Assembly: GCA_003491925.1 (NCBI GenBank)
Contig: DNAU01000316.1
Location: 1 to 5,256, forward strand
Reading direction: 5' to 3'
DNA length: 5,256 nt
Origin: Chloroflexota bacterium
GTDB taxonomy: Bacteria; Chloroflexota; Dormibacteria; Aeolococcales; Aeolococcaceae
The notes below the pieces were generated by a model. It searched no databases. It saw nothing but the letters and a program-made list of their open reading frames with translations, and was not told the DNA's origin. Position numbers and translations under genes: made by a program. Positions 1 through 5,256 of this stretch are shown here, in pieces. Numbering within the stretch: position 1 is the first letter of the stretch; each line of letters begins with the position of its first letter.

Positions 1-386
1 TGCCGAACTGGGTGAGGTAGCTGAATCCCGAGGTGGGGGAGAAGCTGAACACCAGGACCCGGTTGTTGGCGGTGTCGGCCACGTAGACGTCGCCGGTGAC
101 CGGGTCGTAGGCCACCGCCCGGGCATCGCTGAACTGCACCGGTAGGCTGCCCGGTGCGCTGCCCGCGGGCGGGTCGCCGCCCTGCATGCCGCCGATCTGC
201 CAGTCGATGGTGTGGCTGACCCGGTTGACCGCCAGCAGCCGGTAGTTGCCGGCGTCCAGGGCGAAGTAGTAGCAGCCGGAGGCGGAGGTGGTGCAGCCCT
301 GGGAGGCGGTGGAGTTGGAGGTGACGTCGACCGGGTACATGTCCGCCTGGCCGGGGCCCACCAGCGTGCTCGAGTAGACCGGTGCC
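1..386. repeat. Direct repeat copy 1: B-like module start inside gene A
   Basis: This stretch aligns without gaps to 4055-4440 (constant offset of 4054). I count about 35 mismatches in 386 positions, near 91% identity. Both copies are in frame on the minus strand and encode the same start of a propeller module, from about SAPVYSSTL to YLTQFG. Differences cluster at 98-180, encoding a variable loop (GGDPPAGSA in A, GNDPLPNSS in B). The similarity fades at the Pro/Thr linker side and runs off the window on the other side, so the true repeat is probably longer. Confidence 0.93.
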
Positions 387-2500
387 GAGAGCGGTCCCGT
401 GATCGGAGTCGGGGTGGGCGTGGGAGTGGGGGTCGGTGTTGGCGTCGAGGTGGGCGTTGGCGTTGCTGTGGGAGTGGAGGTTGGGGTCGGGGTGGTCGTC
501 GGAGTCGCCGTCGGCGTGGCTGTCGGCGTGGGGGTGGGGGAGGCCGCGGCGAGCGAGTACACCAGGATGCGGGAGTTGTAGGTGTCGGCGATGTAGAGGT
601 TGCCGCTCGGCCCGAAGGCCACGTCCTGCGGGTCGAAGAGGGTCGTCGGCCCACCGCCGGTCACGTCGGCGCCGGTGATGGTGTCCGCCACGCTCCCGGT
701 CGATTCACTGAGCACGACCACCGCCCCGGGGTTGGCGTCCTCGGCGACGGCGAGGTAGGTCCCGTTAGCGGCCACCCCGTAGGGGTTGCTGAGTCCGGTG
801 AACGTGTTCACCACCCCGGTCACGGTTCCGGCGCTGACGCTCAGCTCGACCACGCGGTCGTTGCCGCTGTCGGCCACGAAGAGGTTGCCGGTGGTGGGGT
901 CGATGGCGACCGCGGTCGGGCTCGAGAACTGACCGGTGCCGCTGCCCGCGCTGCCGTAGGTGCTGGTCGCATTGCAGGTCCCGGCGTCCGCGGTACACGT
1001 GGCCGTATTCCAGGACTCGATCCGGTTGTTGTTAGTGTCGGCGACCCAGGCGTAGCCGCCCGCGATCGTGATCGAGTACGGGTAGTCGAGGTCGCCGAGG
1101 GCGCTGCCCTGGTTGACGAACTCGGCCACGCCGGCGCACGGCGTGCTGGAGCTGATGGGGTCGAGGATCTGCAGGTCGCTCTGCTTGGTGTCGGCGATCC
1201 AGTAGTCACCGGTGACCGGGTCCACCGCCACCCCGCGTGGCCAGTTGAAGTCGCCCGTGCTGGTGAAGCCGCGCTGGCCGCACACCCCGAGCAGGCTCCC
1301 CGTGGGGTTGAACACCGCCACCCGCTGGTTCACCGTGTCCATCGCGACGAGGTCCCCGGCGCTGTCGAAGGAGATCTCCCGCACCTGGTTGAACACCGAG
1401 GTGCTGCTGTCACCCGGCGCGACGATGGGGTTGGGGATGGTGTCGACGTAGGTGTACTGCTCCACCCCGCCCGTGTAGCTGGGGGCGAACTCCTCGAGGC
1501 GGTAGCCCCAGAGGTCGGCACCCCAGATGTCGCCGTCGGCGTCGACGGCCACCCGGCGGAGCTGGGTGAAGGTGCCCGGCTTGCTGTCGGTGCCCGGTCC
1601 GCCCACCTGGGCGACGTAGGCGCCGCTCGGGGTGAACTCCTGGATCCGGTCGTTGTTGGAGTCGGCGATGTAGATCGCCTCCCCCGGGCTGCCACCGTCG
1701 ATGAACGGGTCGGTGCCGACCGCGACGCCGTACGGGTTCATGAACTGCCCGTCACCGGACCCCTTGGTCCCCCAGCTGTTGGCGCAGGTCCAGGCGGTGC
1801 CGCTCCAGCTGAACTCGAGGATGTCGTTCGCCTCGTAGTTGGCGACGAAGACGTTGCCCGCCGCGTCGGCGGCCGCGTCGCGCATCCGGTCGAGCTGGCA
1901 GGCGCCGGTGCTGGTGATGGCGGAGATGAAGGTCCCCGAGGTGCTCCAGACCGTGATCTCGTTCTGGTTCCCGTCGGAGACGTAGACCCGCTGGCCGGCG
2001 GGCAGGTTCGGCAGCGACGCGGTGGTGTCGCTGACGGTGATGCCGATCGGCGCGGCGGCGCCGCTCGGCAGGCTCTTCCACTTGTTGAGGTACTGGCCGG
2101 AGCTGCTCAGCTCGACCACGCGGCCATTGCCGTTGTCGGCCACGAAGACGTTGCCCGAGGCGTCGACCCCGACGTCGCGCGGCTGCTCGAACTGAACCAC
2201 GCTCTTGCTCGCCGAGGAGCCTTCCGAGCCGACCCTCCAGACCTGGGTGCCGCCGGGGGTGTACTCGGCGACCTGGTTGTTGCCGGTGTCCGCGACGATG
2301 ATGTCGCCGGCGTTGGGCGCCCCGTTCGGCAGGACCTCGAGGCCTCCGGGGTAGATGTCGGCCGGTCCAGGCCCGCCCAGGGTCTGCTGGTACGTCGCGG
2401 TGGCCGCGCCGGCCTCCTCCGCCGAGGGGAAGGCGAGGACCGCCGGCGCGGCGAGCACGCTCGCCGCGCAGAGGCCACCGAGCCAGAGCCTGCGTCTCAT
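1..2500 (-). CDS. Secreted two-module NHL-repeat beta-propeller protein (gene A), C-terminal end beyond window
   Basis: Read by hand from ATG at 2500 to the window edge, this frame is open for 833 codons with no stop. Residues 1-33 look like a Sec signal peptide (MRRR, then a hydrophobic stretch; possible cleavage after A-G-A at 30-32). Residues about 40-653 hold around 12 NHL-like repeats, for example VFVADNGNGRVVEL and IYIADSNNDRIQEF. Residues 654-699 are a linker of only Pro, Thr, Ser and Ala. From about 706 a second module begins that is nearly identical to the mature start of gene B, including the Cys pair at 736 and 743. The first module resembles gene C. NHL repeats form beta-propellers that usually bind ligands or partners; I see no catalytic motif and no lipobox. 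An AGGAG ribosome site lies 5 nt before the ATG, and the gene follows gene B by 28 bp, so cotranscription is likely. If the second module matches gene B in length, the whole protein would be about 1340 residues (inference). The ligand is unknown. Confidence 0.9.
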   Translation of the reverse strand, partial: MRRRLWLGGLCAASVLAAPAVLAFPSAEEAGAATATYQQTLGGPGPADIYPGGLEVLPNGAPNAGDIIVADTGNNQVAEYTPGGTQVWRVGSEGSSASKSVVQFEQPRDVGVDASGNVFVADNGNGRVVELSSSGQYLNKWKSLPSGAAAPIGITVSDTTASLPNLPAGQRVYVSDGNQNEITVWSTSGTFISAITSTGACQLDRMRDAAADAAGNVFVANYEANDILEFSWSGTAWTCANSWGTKGSGDGQFMNPYGVAVGTDPFIDGGSPGEAIYIADSNNDRIQEFTPSGAYVAQVGGPGTDSKPGTFTQLRRVAVDADGDIWGADLWGYRLEEFAPSYTGGVEQYTYVDTIPNPIVAPGDSSTSVFNQVREISFDSAGDLVAMDTVNQRVAVFNPTGSLLGVCGQRGFTSTGDFNWPRGVAVDPVTGDYWIADTKQSDLQILDPISSSTPCAGVAEFVNQGSALGDLDYPYSITIAGGYAWVADTNNNRIESWNTATCTADAGTCNATSTYGSAGSGTGQFSSPTAVAIDPTTGNLFVADSGNDRVVELSVSAGTVTGVVNTFTGLSNPYGVAANGTYLAVAEDANPGAVVVLSESTGSVADTITGADVTGGGPTTLFDPQDVAFGPSGNLYIADTYNSRILVYSLAAASPTPTPTATPTATPTTTPTPTSTPTATPTPTSTPTPTPTPTPTPTPITGPLSAPVYSSTLVGPGQADMYPVDVTSNSTASQGCTTSASGCYYFALDAGNYRLLAVNRVSHTIDWQIGGMQGGDPPAGSAPGSLPVQFSDARAVAYDPVTGDVYVADTANNRVLVFSFSPTSGFSYLTQFG
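404..541 (-). repeat. Low-complexity Pro/Thr linker region of gene A
   Basis: Codons for residues 654-699 encode only Pro, Thr, Ser and Ala, mostly alternating Thr-Pro. Such linkers usually form extended, flexible spacers between domains of secreted proteins and can be O-glycosylated. Codons for the same residue vary (ACG, ACC, ACT, ACA; CCC, CCG, CCA), so this is not a simple run of one repeated DNA unit. It joins the C-like and B-like modules. Confidence 0.92.
411..432 (+). other. Putative G-quadruplex motif in the linker-coding DNA
   Basis: The plus strand has four G-runs at 411-414, 416-418, 422-424 and 428-432, separated by loops of 1, 3 and 3 bases. This fits the common G3+ N1-7 pattern. 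The plus strand is the template for gene A. It may be only a by-product of coding Thr-Pro repeats with C-rich codons. Confidence 0.5.
2134..2194. repeat. Inverted repeat arm shared by genes A and C (copy in A)
   Basis: The reverse complement of this stretch matches 5196-5256 with about 6 mismatches in 61 bases by hand count. Both encode QFEQPRDVGVD-x-SGNV-[FY]-VAD, the second NHL repeat of the C-like module. It is an inverted copy because the two genes are on opposite strands. The partner reaches the window edge, so the extent is unknown. Confidence 0.85.
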
Positions 2501-2528
2501 CCGAGCTCCTATGAGGCGGGCGGTCTCA
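2501..2528 (-). promoter_or_regulatory. B-A intergenic spacer with gene A ribosome binding site
   Basis: Only 28 bp separate the stop codon of gene B (TAG at 2531-2529, followed at once by TGA) from the ATG of gene A. It contains AGGAG (2510-2506) with a 5-nt gap to the start codon. I see no hairpin with a T-run and no room for a full promoter, which supports readthrough from gene B. Confidence 0.8.
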
Positions 2529-4541
2529 CTAGGAGGTGAGGACCAGGACCCGGTTGTTCCAGGTGTCGCTGAGGTAGACGTCGTCGCCGGAGCCGAAGGC
2601 CACCGCGAAGGGGTAGATCGTCTGGGTGCCGGCAGTGTTGTCAGGCACCCCGAGCTGGGCGCCGGTGACGCTCCAGTTCAGGGCCCCCGTGGTGCTCATC
2701 GATACCAGCCGGTTGTTGCCGGTGTCCGAGACCCAGATGCTGCCGTCGGGCGCCACCGTCACCCCCCAGGGGACGTTGAAGGGGGTCTGCTTGCCGGAAC
2801 CGGTGGTCCTCGTGATCGGCGCGTTCCAGGTGCCTGACGAGAGCGACAGGCTCTGGATCCGGTTGTTGAGCGTGTCGGCGACCCAGAGTGTGCTGCCGTC
2901 CGGCGACACCGTGATGCCGGTGGGCTGGTTGAGCTCACCCTTCGGGGCGCCGGAGCCGGTGCCCTTGGTGCCATAGGAGGCGACGAAGGCGAGGGTGTCG
3001 TTGGAGTTGACGGTGAACTCCTGGATGCGGTCGTTGCCGGTGTCGCTGACGTAGAGGTCCCCATTGGGCGCGAAGGCGATGCCCTGCGGGAAGCTGAAGT
3101 CGCCATCGGCCGTTCCCTTGGTCCCGTCGATCGCCAGCGTGGTCCCGGTGGGGCTGAAGACCTCCACCTGGTTGCTCTCGCGGTTGGCGACGAAGACGTT
3201 GCCGGTCCCTGGCTGGAGGGCGATGCTCCAGGCGAAGTTGATGGCTCCGTCCTGGTTGGGGTCACCCCTCACCCCGAAGGCCTGTGCGCCCTGGATGGTC
3301 CCGCCCGAGCCCAGGGTTCCGTACTCGACCCGCTGGTTCCAGTAGTCCATGACGTAGATCTCTCCACCGGCTGTGACCTGGATGCCCCGGGGTGCGCTGA
3401 CCCCCGGCACCGGCGGCGAGGTCGGCGAGCTGTTGTACGTCGAGGCGTAGGTCGTCGTCCCCGGGGTGAAGCTGAACTCGTGGAGGTCGAAGCCCCACTC
3501 GTCGGTGACCATCAGGTGGTTGTCGGCGGTGGTGGTCAGGCCGCGCAGCCCGACGAAGGGCTGCCCTCCCGTCCCGCCGGGGTTGGGGATGGTGTAGGAC
3601 CAGGTGGCCGAGGTGTAGTGGCCACCGCTCTGGGTGAGGGTGAACGCCTCGACCCTGTCGCCACCCGAGTCGGTGGCGAAGACGGTGCTGCCGTCCGCGC
3701 TGACGGCGACCCCGCGCGGGTCGTTGGTGAAATCGCCGTTCCCGGACCCGGTGACGCCGAAGCCGAACTCCAGTGTCCCAGCGCTGCTATAGACGTAGTA
3801 GTAGCTGTGCTTCTTGTTCTGCGGCCGGTTGGTCACGAGGACGTCGCCGTTGGGAGCCACCTCGACCTGGCGGGGCTCGTTCAGGGTGCCGGTGCCGAAC
3901 GAGGTCAGGTGGGTGTACGTGGGGACGGATCCGGTGCCGATCGAGAACTTCTCCACCTGGCCAGGCGAGCCGTCGGTGACGTAGACCCAGCGGTGAACCG
4001 GGTCGACGGCGACCCCATAGGCGAGGTCGAACTCGCCGGGGCCGGTCCCCTTGGTGCCGAACTGGGTGAGGTAGCTGAAGCCCGAGGTGGGGGAGAAGCT
4101 GAAGACCAGGACCCGATTGTTGGCGGTGTCGGCGACGTAGACGTCGCCGGTCGCGGAGTCGTAGCCGACCGCCCGGGCGTCGCTGAACTGGACCGGGAGG
4201 CTGCCCGGCGAACTGTTCGGGAGAGGGTCGTTGCCCTGCATCCCGCCGATCTGCCAGTCGATGGCGTGGCTGACCCGGTTGACCGCCAGCAGCCGGTAGT
4301 TGCCGGCGTCGAGGACGAAGTAGTAGCAGCCGGAGGCGGAGGTGGTGCAGCTCTGGCCGGCGGTGGAGTTGGAGGTGACGTCGACCGGGTACATGTCCGC
4401 CTGGCCCGGGCCCACCAGGGTGCTCGAGTAGATGGGTGCGGGCAGCGTCCCTCCGGCGGCGACGACCTGTCCGCCCAGCAGCGCGCTGATGCCGAGCCCG
4501 ACGGCCAGCGTTCCGGCCAGGACCGTGCGGCGCTTGTGCAT
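2529..4541 (-). CDS. Secreted NHL-repeat beta-propeller protein (gene B), complete, 670 aa
   Basis: The start at 4541 gives MHKRR followed by a hydrophobic core and a likely signal peptidase site near VVA-AGG (residues 28/29). The frame stays open upstream to an ATG at 4766, but that start would bury the signal peptide about 75 residues inside. The mature protein opens with STLVGPGQADMYP and then has about 12 NHL-like repeats, counted by eye. Cores lie near residues 74-88, 121-147, 171-199, 220-251, 271-302, 329-358, 381-410, 434-466, 482-511, 537-567, 588-618 and 642-668. Good examples are DVYVADTANNRVLVF (133-147) and LYVSDTGNDRIQEF (496-509). The last repeat runs to the C terminus, so there is no cell-wall sorting signal or membrane anchor and the protein is probably released. 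Its only cysteines, 65 and 72, could form a disulfide. Twelve repeats would suit two six-bladed propellers (inference). It is probably the first gene of an operon with gene A. It ends in tandem stops, TAG then TGA. NHL family membership is firm; function and ligand are not known. Confidence 0.93.
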   Translation of the reverse strand: MHKRRTVLAGTLAVGLGISALLGGQVVAAGGTLPAPIYSSTLVGPGQADMYPVDVTSNSTAGQSCTTSASGCYYFVLDAGNYRLLAVNRVSHAIDWQIGGMQGNDPLPNSSPGSLPVQFSDARAVGYDSATGDVYVADTANNRVLVFSFSPTSGFSYLTQFGTKGTGPGEFDLAYGVAVDPVHRWVYVTDGSPGQVEKFSIGTGSVPTYTHLTSFGTGTLNEPRQVEVAPNGDVLVTNRPQNKKHSYYYVYSSAGTLEFGFGVTGSGNGDFTNDPRGVAVSADGSTVFATDSGGDRVEAFTLTQSGGHYTSATWSYTIPNPGGTGGQPFVGLRGLTTTADNHLMVTDEWGFDLHEFSFTPGTTTYASTYNSSPTSPPVPGVSAPRGIQVTAGGEIYVMDYWNQRVEYGTLGSGGTIQGAQAFGVRGDPNQDGAINFAWSIALQPGTGNVFVANRESNQVEVFSPTGTTLAIDGTKGTADGDFSFPQGIAFAPNGDLYVSDTGNDRIQEFTVNSNDTLAFVASYGTKGTGSGAPKGELNQPTGITVSPDGSTLWVADTLNNRIQSLSLSSGTWNAPITRTTGSGKQTPFNVPWGVTVAPDGSIWVSDTGNNRLVSMSTTGALNWSVTGAQLGVPDNTAGTQTIYPFAVAFGSGDDVYLSDTWNNRVLVLTS
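4055..4440. repeat. Direct repeat copy 2: start of mature gene B module
   Basis: This is the partner of the repeat at 1-386. It encodes residues from about 34 of gene B (after the signal peptide) to residue 162. The match begins right after the signal peptide region, so the duplicated unit is the exported module and not the whole gene. Confidence 0.93.
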
Positions 4542-4543
4542 CG

Positions 4544-4553
4544 CCCTCCCCCC
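4544..4553 (-). promoter_or_regulatory. Gene B ribosome binding site
   Basis: On the minus strand a purine run GGGGGGAGGG ends 2 nt before the ATG at 4541; counted from the GGAGG core the gap is 3 nt, slightly tight. It supports the start at 4541 over upstream in-frame ATGs at 4616 and 4766. Confidence 0.65.
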
Positions 4554-4587
4554 GGTGAAGGGCACCGACCCGCGCAGGCCAGCCCAC

Positions 4588-4604
4588 GTCACCCCGTTTG
4601 TGAC
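4588..4604. promoter_or_regulatory. Perfect 5-bp dyad GTCAC-N7-GTGAC, possible operator
   Basis: The arms GTCAC (4588-4592) and GTGAC (4600-4604) are exact inverted copies around a 7-bp centre. If TATGCT at 4614-4609 is the gene B -10 box, this dyad would cover the transcription start, a common repressor position. The binding protein is unknown. Confidence 0.35.
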
Positions 4605-4608
4605 AACG

Positions 4609-4614
4609 AGCATA
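4609..4614 (-). promoter_or_regulatory. Possible -10 element for gene B
   Basis: On the minus strand TATGCT fits the loose TANNNT pattern and sits 67 nt before the gene B start codon. No good -35 box stands at 16-18 bp, so the call is weak. Its position between two dyads (4588-4604 and 4619-4634) is what makes it worth listing. Confidence 0.25.
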
Positions 4615-4618
4615 GCCC

Positions 4619-4634
4619 GGATCGGCGCCAATCC
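4619..4634. promoter_or_regulatory. 16-bp near-perfect palindrome GGATCGGCGCCAATCC
   Basis: Seven of eight base pairs are symmetric around a central GGCGCC. It lies just upstream of the candidate gene B -10 box. It could be a regulator site or chance in GC-rich DNA. Confidence 0.35.
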
Positions 4635-4655
4635 AGAACCCCGTGTCTGAGGGAG

Positions 4656-4678
4656 ATGCCCCACCAGTATTGGGGGAT
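4656..4678. promoter_or_regulatory. Dyad ATGCCCCA-N7-TGGGGGAT, possible operator
   Basis: The two 8-bp arms (4656-4663 and 4671-4678) pair at seven of eight positions around a 7-bp centre. The site lies near the middle of the divergent region, upstream of both genes. The 7-bp centre matches that of the dyad at 4588-4604, though the arm sequences differ. A hairpin in RNA is also possible; there is no T-run, so it is not a classic terminator. Confidence 0.38.
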
Positions 4679-4700
4679 CGCCTCGCCTCCTGCGCTCCGG

Positions 4701-4706
4701 TACTGT
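4701..4706 (+). promoter_or_regulatory. Possible -10 element for gene C
   Basis: TACTGT fits TANNNT and lies 114 nt before the gene C start. There is no clear -35 at normal spacing; the nearest TTG-type hexamer, TTGGGG at 4670, is 25 bp away. Treat it as a weak candidate. Confidence 0.2.
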
Positions 4707-4807
4707 GTTGGCGTATTGCGGGCTGCCATGCCCGGAGGCTTGGCCGAAGGCTGTCAACGGGGTCACAGGAAGGTTCGCCTCGGGTGCTCAGATCCTCGGG
4801 GCTGACG

Positions 4808-4815
4808 AAAGGAGG
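4808..4815 (+). promoter_or_regulatory. Gene C ribosome binding site
   Basis: AAAGGAGG is a strong match to the anti-Shine-Dalgarno complement, with 5 nt between GGAGG and the ATG at 4821. It decides this start over the second ATG at 4827. Confidence 0.85.
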
Positions 4816-4820
4816 GGGTC

Positions 4821-5256
4821 ATGTCGATGCGAGGTGCTGCCGCCCTGGCTGGCTCGGTCCGGAACCGGCGTCTCCCATCTGCCCTGGCGCTCTCGGGCCT
4901 GCTCCTGATCCTGGCGTCGACCGCGGCCATCGCCGCAGGGACTCTGACCCCCTCGTATGTGAGCACTCTCGGCGGACCCGGCCACGCGGCCATCTACCCC
5001 TCGGGGATGGAGATCGTGCCCACCGACTCGACCACCGAGACGGCCGGCGTCGCCGGCAATGTGGTGGTCGCGGATACCGGCAACGACCGGGTGGCCGAGT
5101 ACACGCCGAGTGGGACCCTGGTTTGGCAGACGAATCCGTCGAACGTTGCCAACGAGGGTAGCAGCGCGCCCTGCGGCTCCACGCCCGGCTTTCCCCAGTT
5201 TGAGCAGCCGCGTGACGTCGGCGTCGACACGTCGGGCAACGTCTACGTGGCCGACA
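4821..5256 (+). CDS. Secreted NHL-repeat protein (gene C), N-terminal part only
   Basis: The visible 145 codons start at ATG 4821, 5 nt after a strong AAAGGAGG site. A second ATG at 4827 is less well placed, 11 nt after the GGAGG core. Residues 1-38 form a long signal peptide with basic residues at 14-17, a hydrophobic core at about 21-37 and a likely cut after A-I-A (38). The mature protein begins with the cluster signature STLGGPGHAAIYP (48-60). It then has one NHL-like repeat, VVVADTGNDRVAEYTPSG (81-98), and the start of another at 127-145 (FEQPRDVGVD, then VYVAD). The order and wording match the first module of gene A (IVADTGNNQVAEYTPGG, FEQPRDVGVD), so the two are paralogs. The gene is transcribed away from genes B and A. 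Total length, repeat number and any linker or second module lie outside the window. A beta-propeller fold is expected from the family; the role is unknown. Confidence 0.9.
   Translation, partial: MSMRGAAALAGSVRNRRLPSALALSGLLLILASTAAIAAGTLTPSYVSTLGGPGHAAIYPSGMEIVPTDSTTETAGVAGNVVVADTGNDRVAEYTPSGTLVWQTNPSNVANEGSSAPCGSTPGFPQFEQPRDVGVDTSGNVYVAD
5196..5256. repeat. Inverted repeat arm shared by genes A and C (copy in C)
   Basis: Partner of 2134-2194 in opposite orientation, about 90% identical over 61 bases by hand count. It encodes the second visible NHL repeat of gene C and is cut by the window edge. Confidence 0.85.

Larger units (their letters stand above)
4542..4820. promoter_or_regulatory. 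Divergent intergenic control region between genes B and C
   Basis: This 279-bp gap separates the start codons of two divergent genes, so promoters for both the B-A unit and gene C should lie here. It includes three dyad-symmetric sequences (4588-4604, 4619-4634, 4656-4678) and weak hexamers resembling -10 boxes on each strand. I see no convincing coding sequence in it; open frames crossing it lack a good start or ribosome site. Confidence 0.75.

Noticed and set aside
404..541. CRISPR array or simple tandem repeat
   Set aside because: There are no regular repeat-spacer units; the pattern is explained by Thr-Pro codons in frame.
399..581. Val-Gly repeat frame on the plus strand
   Set aside because: It is the antisense reading of the Pro/Thr linker of gene A, not a gene.
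1..2500. Gene A as a frameshifted pseudogene or two separate genes
   Set aside because: Hand translation line by line gave one continuous frame through the linker and into the second module, with no stop or shift.
2467..2500. Lipoprotein signal in gene A (Cys11)
   Set aside because: The residues before Cys11 (LGGL) do not fit the lipobox, and the hydrophobic core continues after the Cys.
212..2539. A 775-codon open frame on the plus strand, antisense to gene A
   Set aside because: Its translation is Gly/Arg/Val/Asp-rich with no family likeness, and it mirrors the NHL repeats of the opposite strand. GC-rich codon bias commonly keeps such antisense frames open.
4542..4766. N-terminal extension of gene B to the ATG at 4766
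   Set aside because: The extra 75 residues look like non-coding translation and would put the signal peptide inside the protein. The start at 4541 has a purine-rich ribosome site and a typical MHKRR start.
3480..4805. A 441-codon plus-strand frame antisense to gene B
   Set aside because: Same composition artefact. It covers the start and signal peptide of gene B and shows no domain of its own.
4643..5161. Plus-strand frame overlapping the start of gene C
   Set aside because: It is Arg/Gly-rich without recognisable features, while the gene C frame has a strong ribosome site, signal peptide and NHL repeats.

Overview
The window is a small cluster of secreted beta-propeller genes from a GC-rich bacterium. 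It holds three related NHL-repeat proteins, two of them cut by the window edges. The high GC, the strong preference for G or C at third codon positions, the GGAGG-type ribosome sites and the Pro-Thr linker suit a high-GC lineage such as Actinomycetota, Chloroflexota or a relative. The sequence alone does not fix the taxon.

Layout: Gene B (2529-4541, minus strand) is complete. It encodes a 670-residue secreted protein made almost entirely of about 12 NHL-like repeats. Gene A (1-2500, minus strand, C-terminal end outside the window) starts 28 bp after the B stop codon, so B and A probably form an operon. Translated by hand from 2500 to the window edge, A is open for 833 codons. It has a signal peptide, a first module of about 12 NHL-like repeats, a 46-residue Pro/Thr linker, and then a second module that is nearly a copy of the beginning of gene B. 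Gene C (4821-5256, plus strand, C-terminal end outside the window) is divergent. It encodes a signal peptide followed by an NHL module that resembles the first module of gene A.

The key observation is that gene A looks like a fusion of its two neighbours: a C-like propeller module joined by a PT linker to a B-like propeller module. The B-like part (1-386) matches gene B (4055-4440) without gaps at about 91% of bases by my count. The match stops at the linker boundary, which points to recent domain duplication or shuffling within the cluster. All four module starts share the pattern TLxGPGxAx[IM]YP just after the signal peptide or linker.

The 279-bp divergent intergenic region (4542-4820) carries three separate dyad-symmetric sequences and weak promoter-like hexamers. 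It is the likely control point for both transcription units. I see no RNA genes, insertion sequences, CRISPR arrays or enzymes. The biological role of the proteins cannot be read from the sequence. Secretion and a propeller fold suggest extracellular binding or scaffolding, but that is inference.
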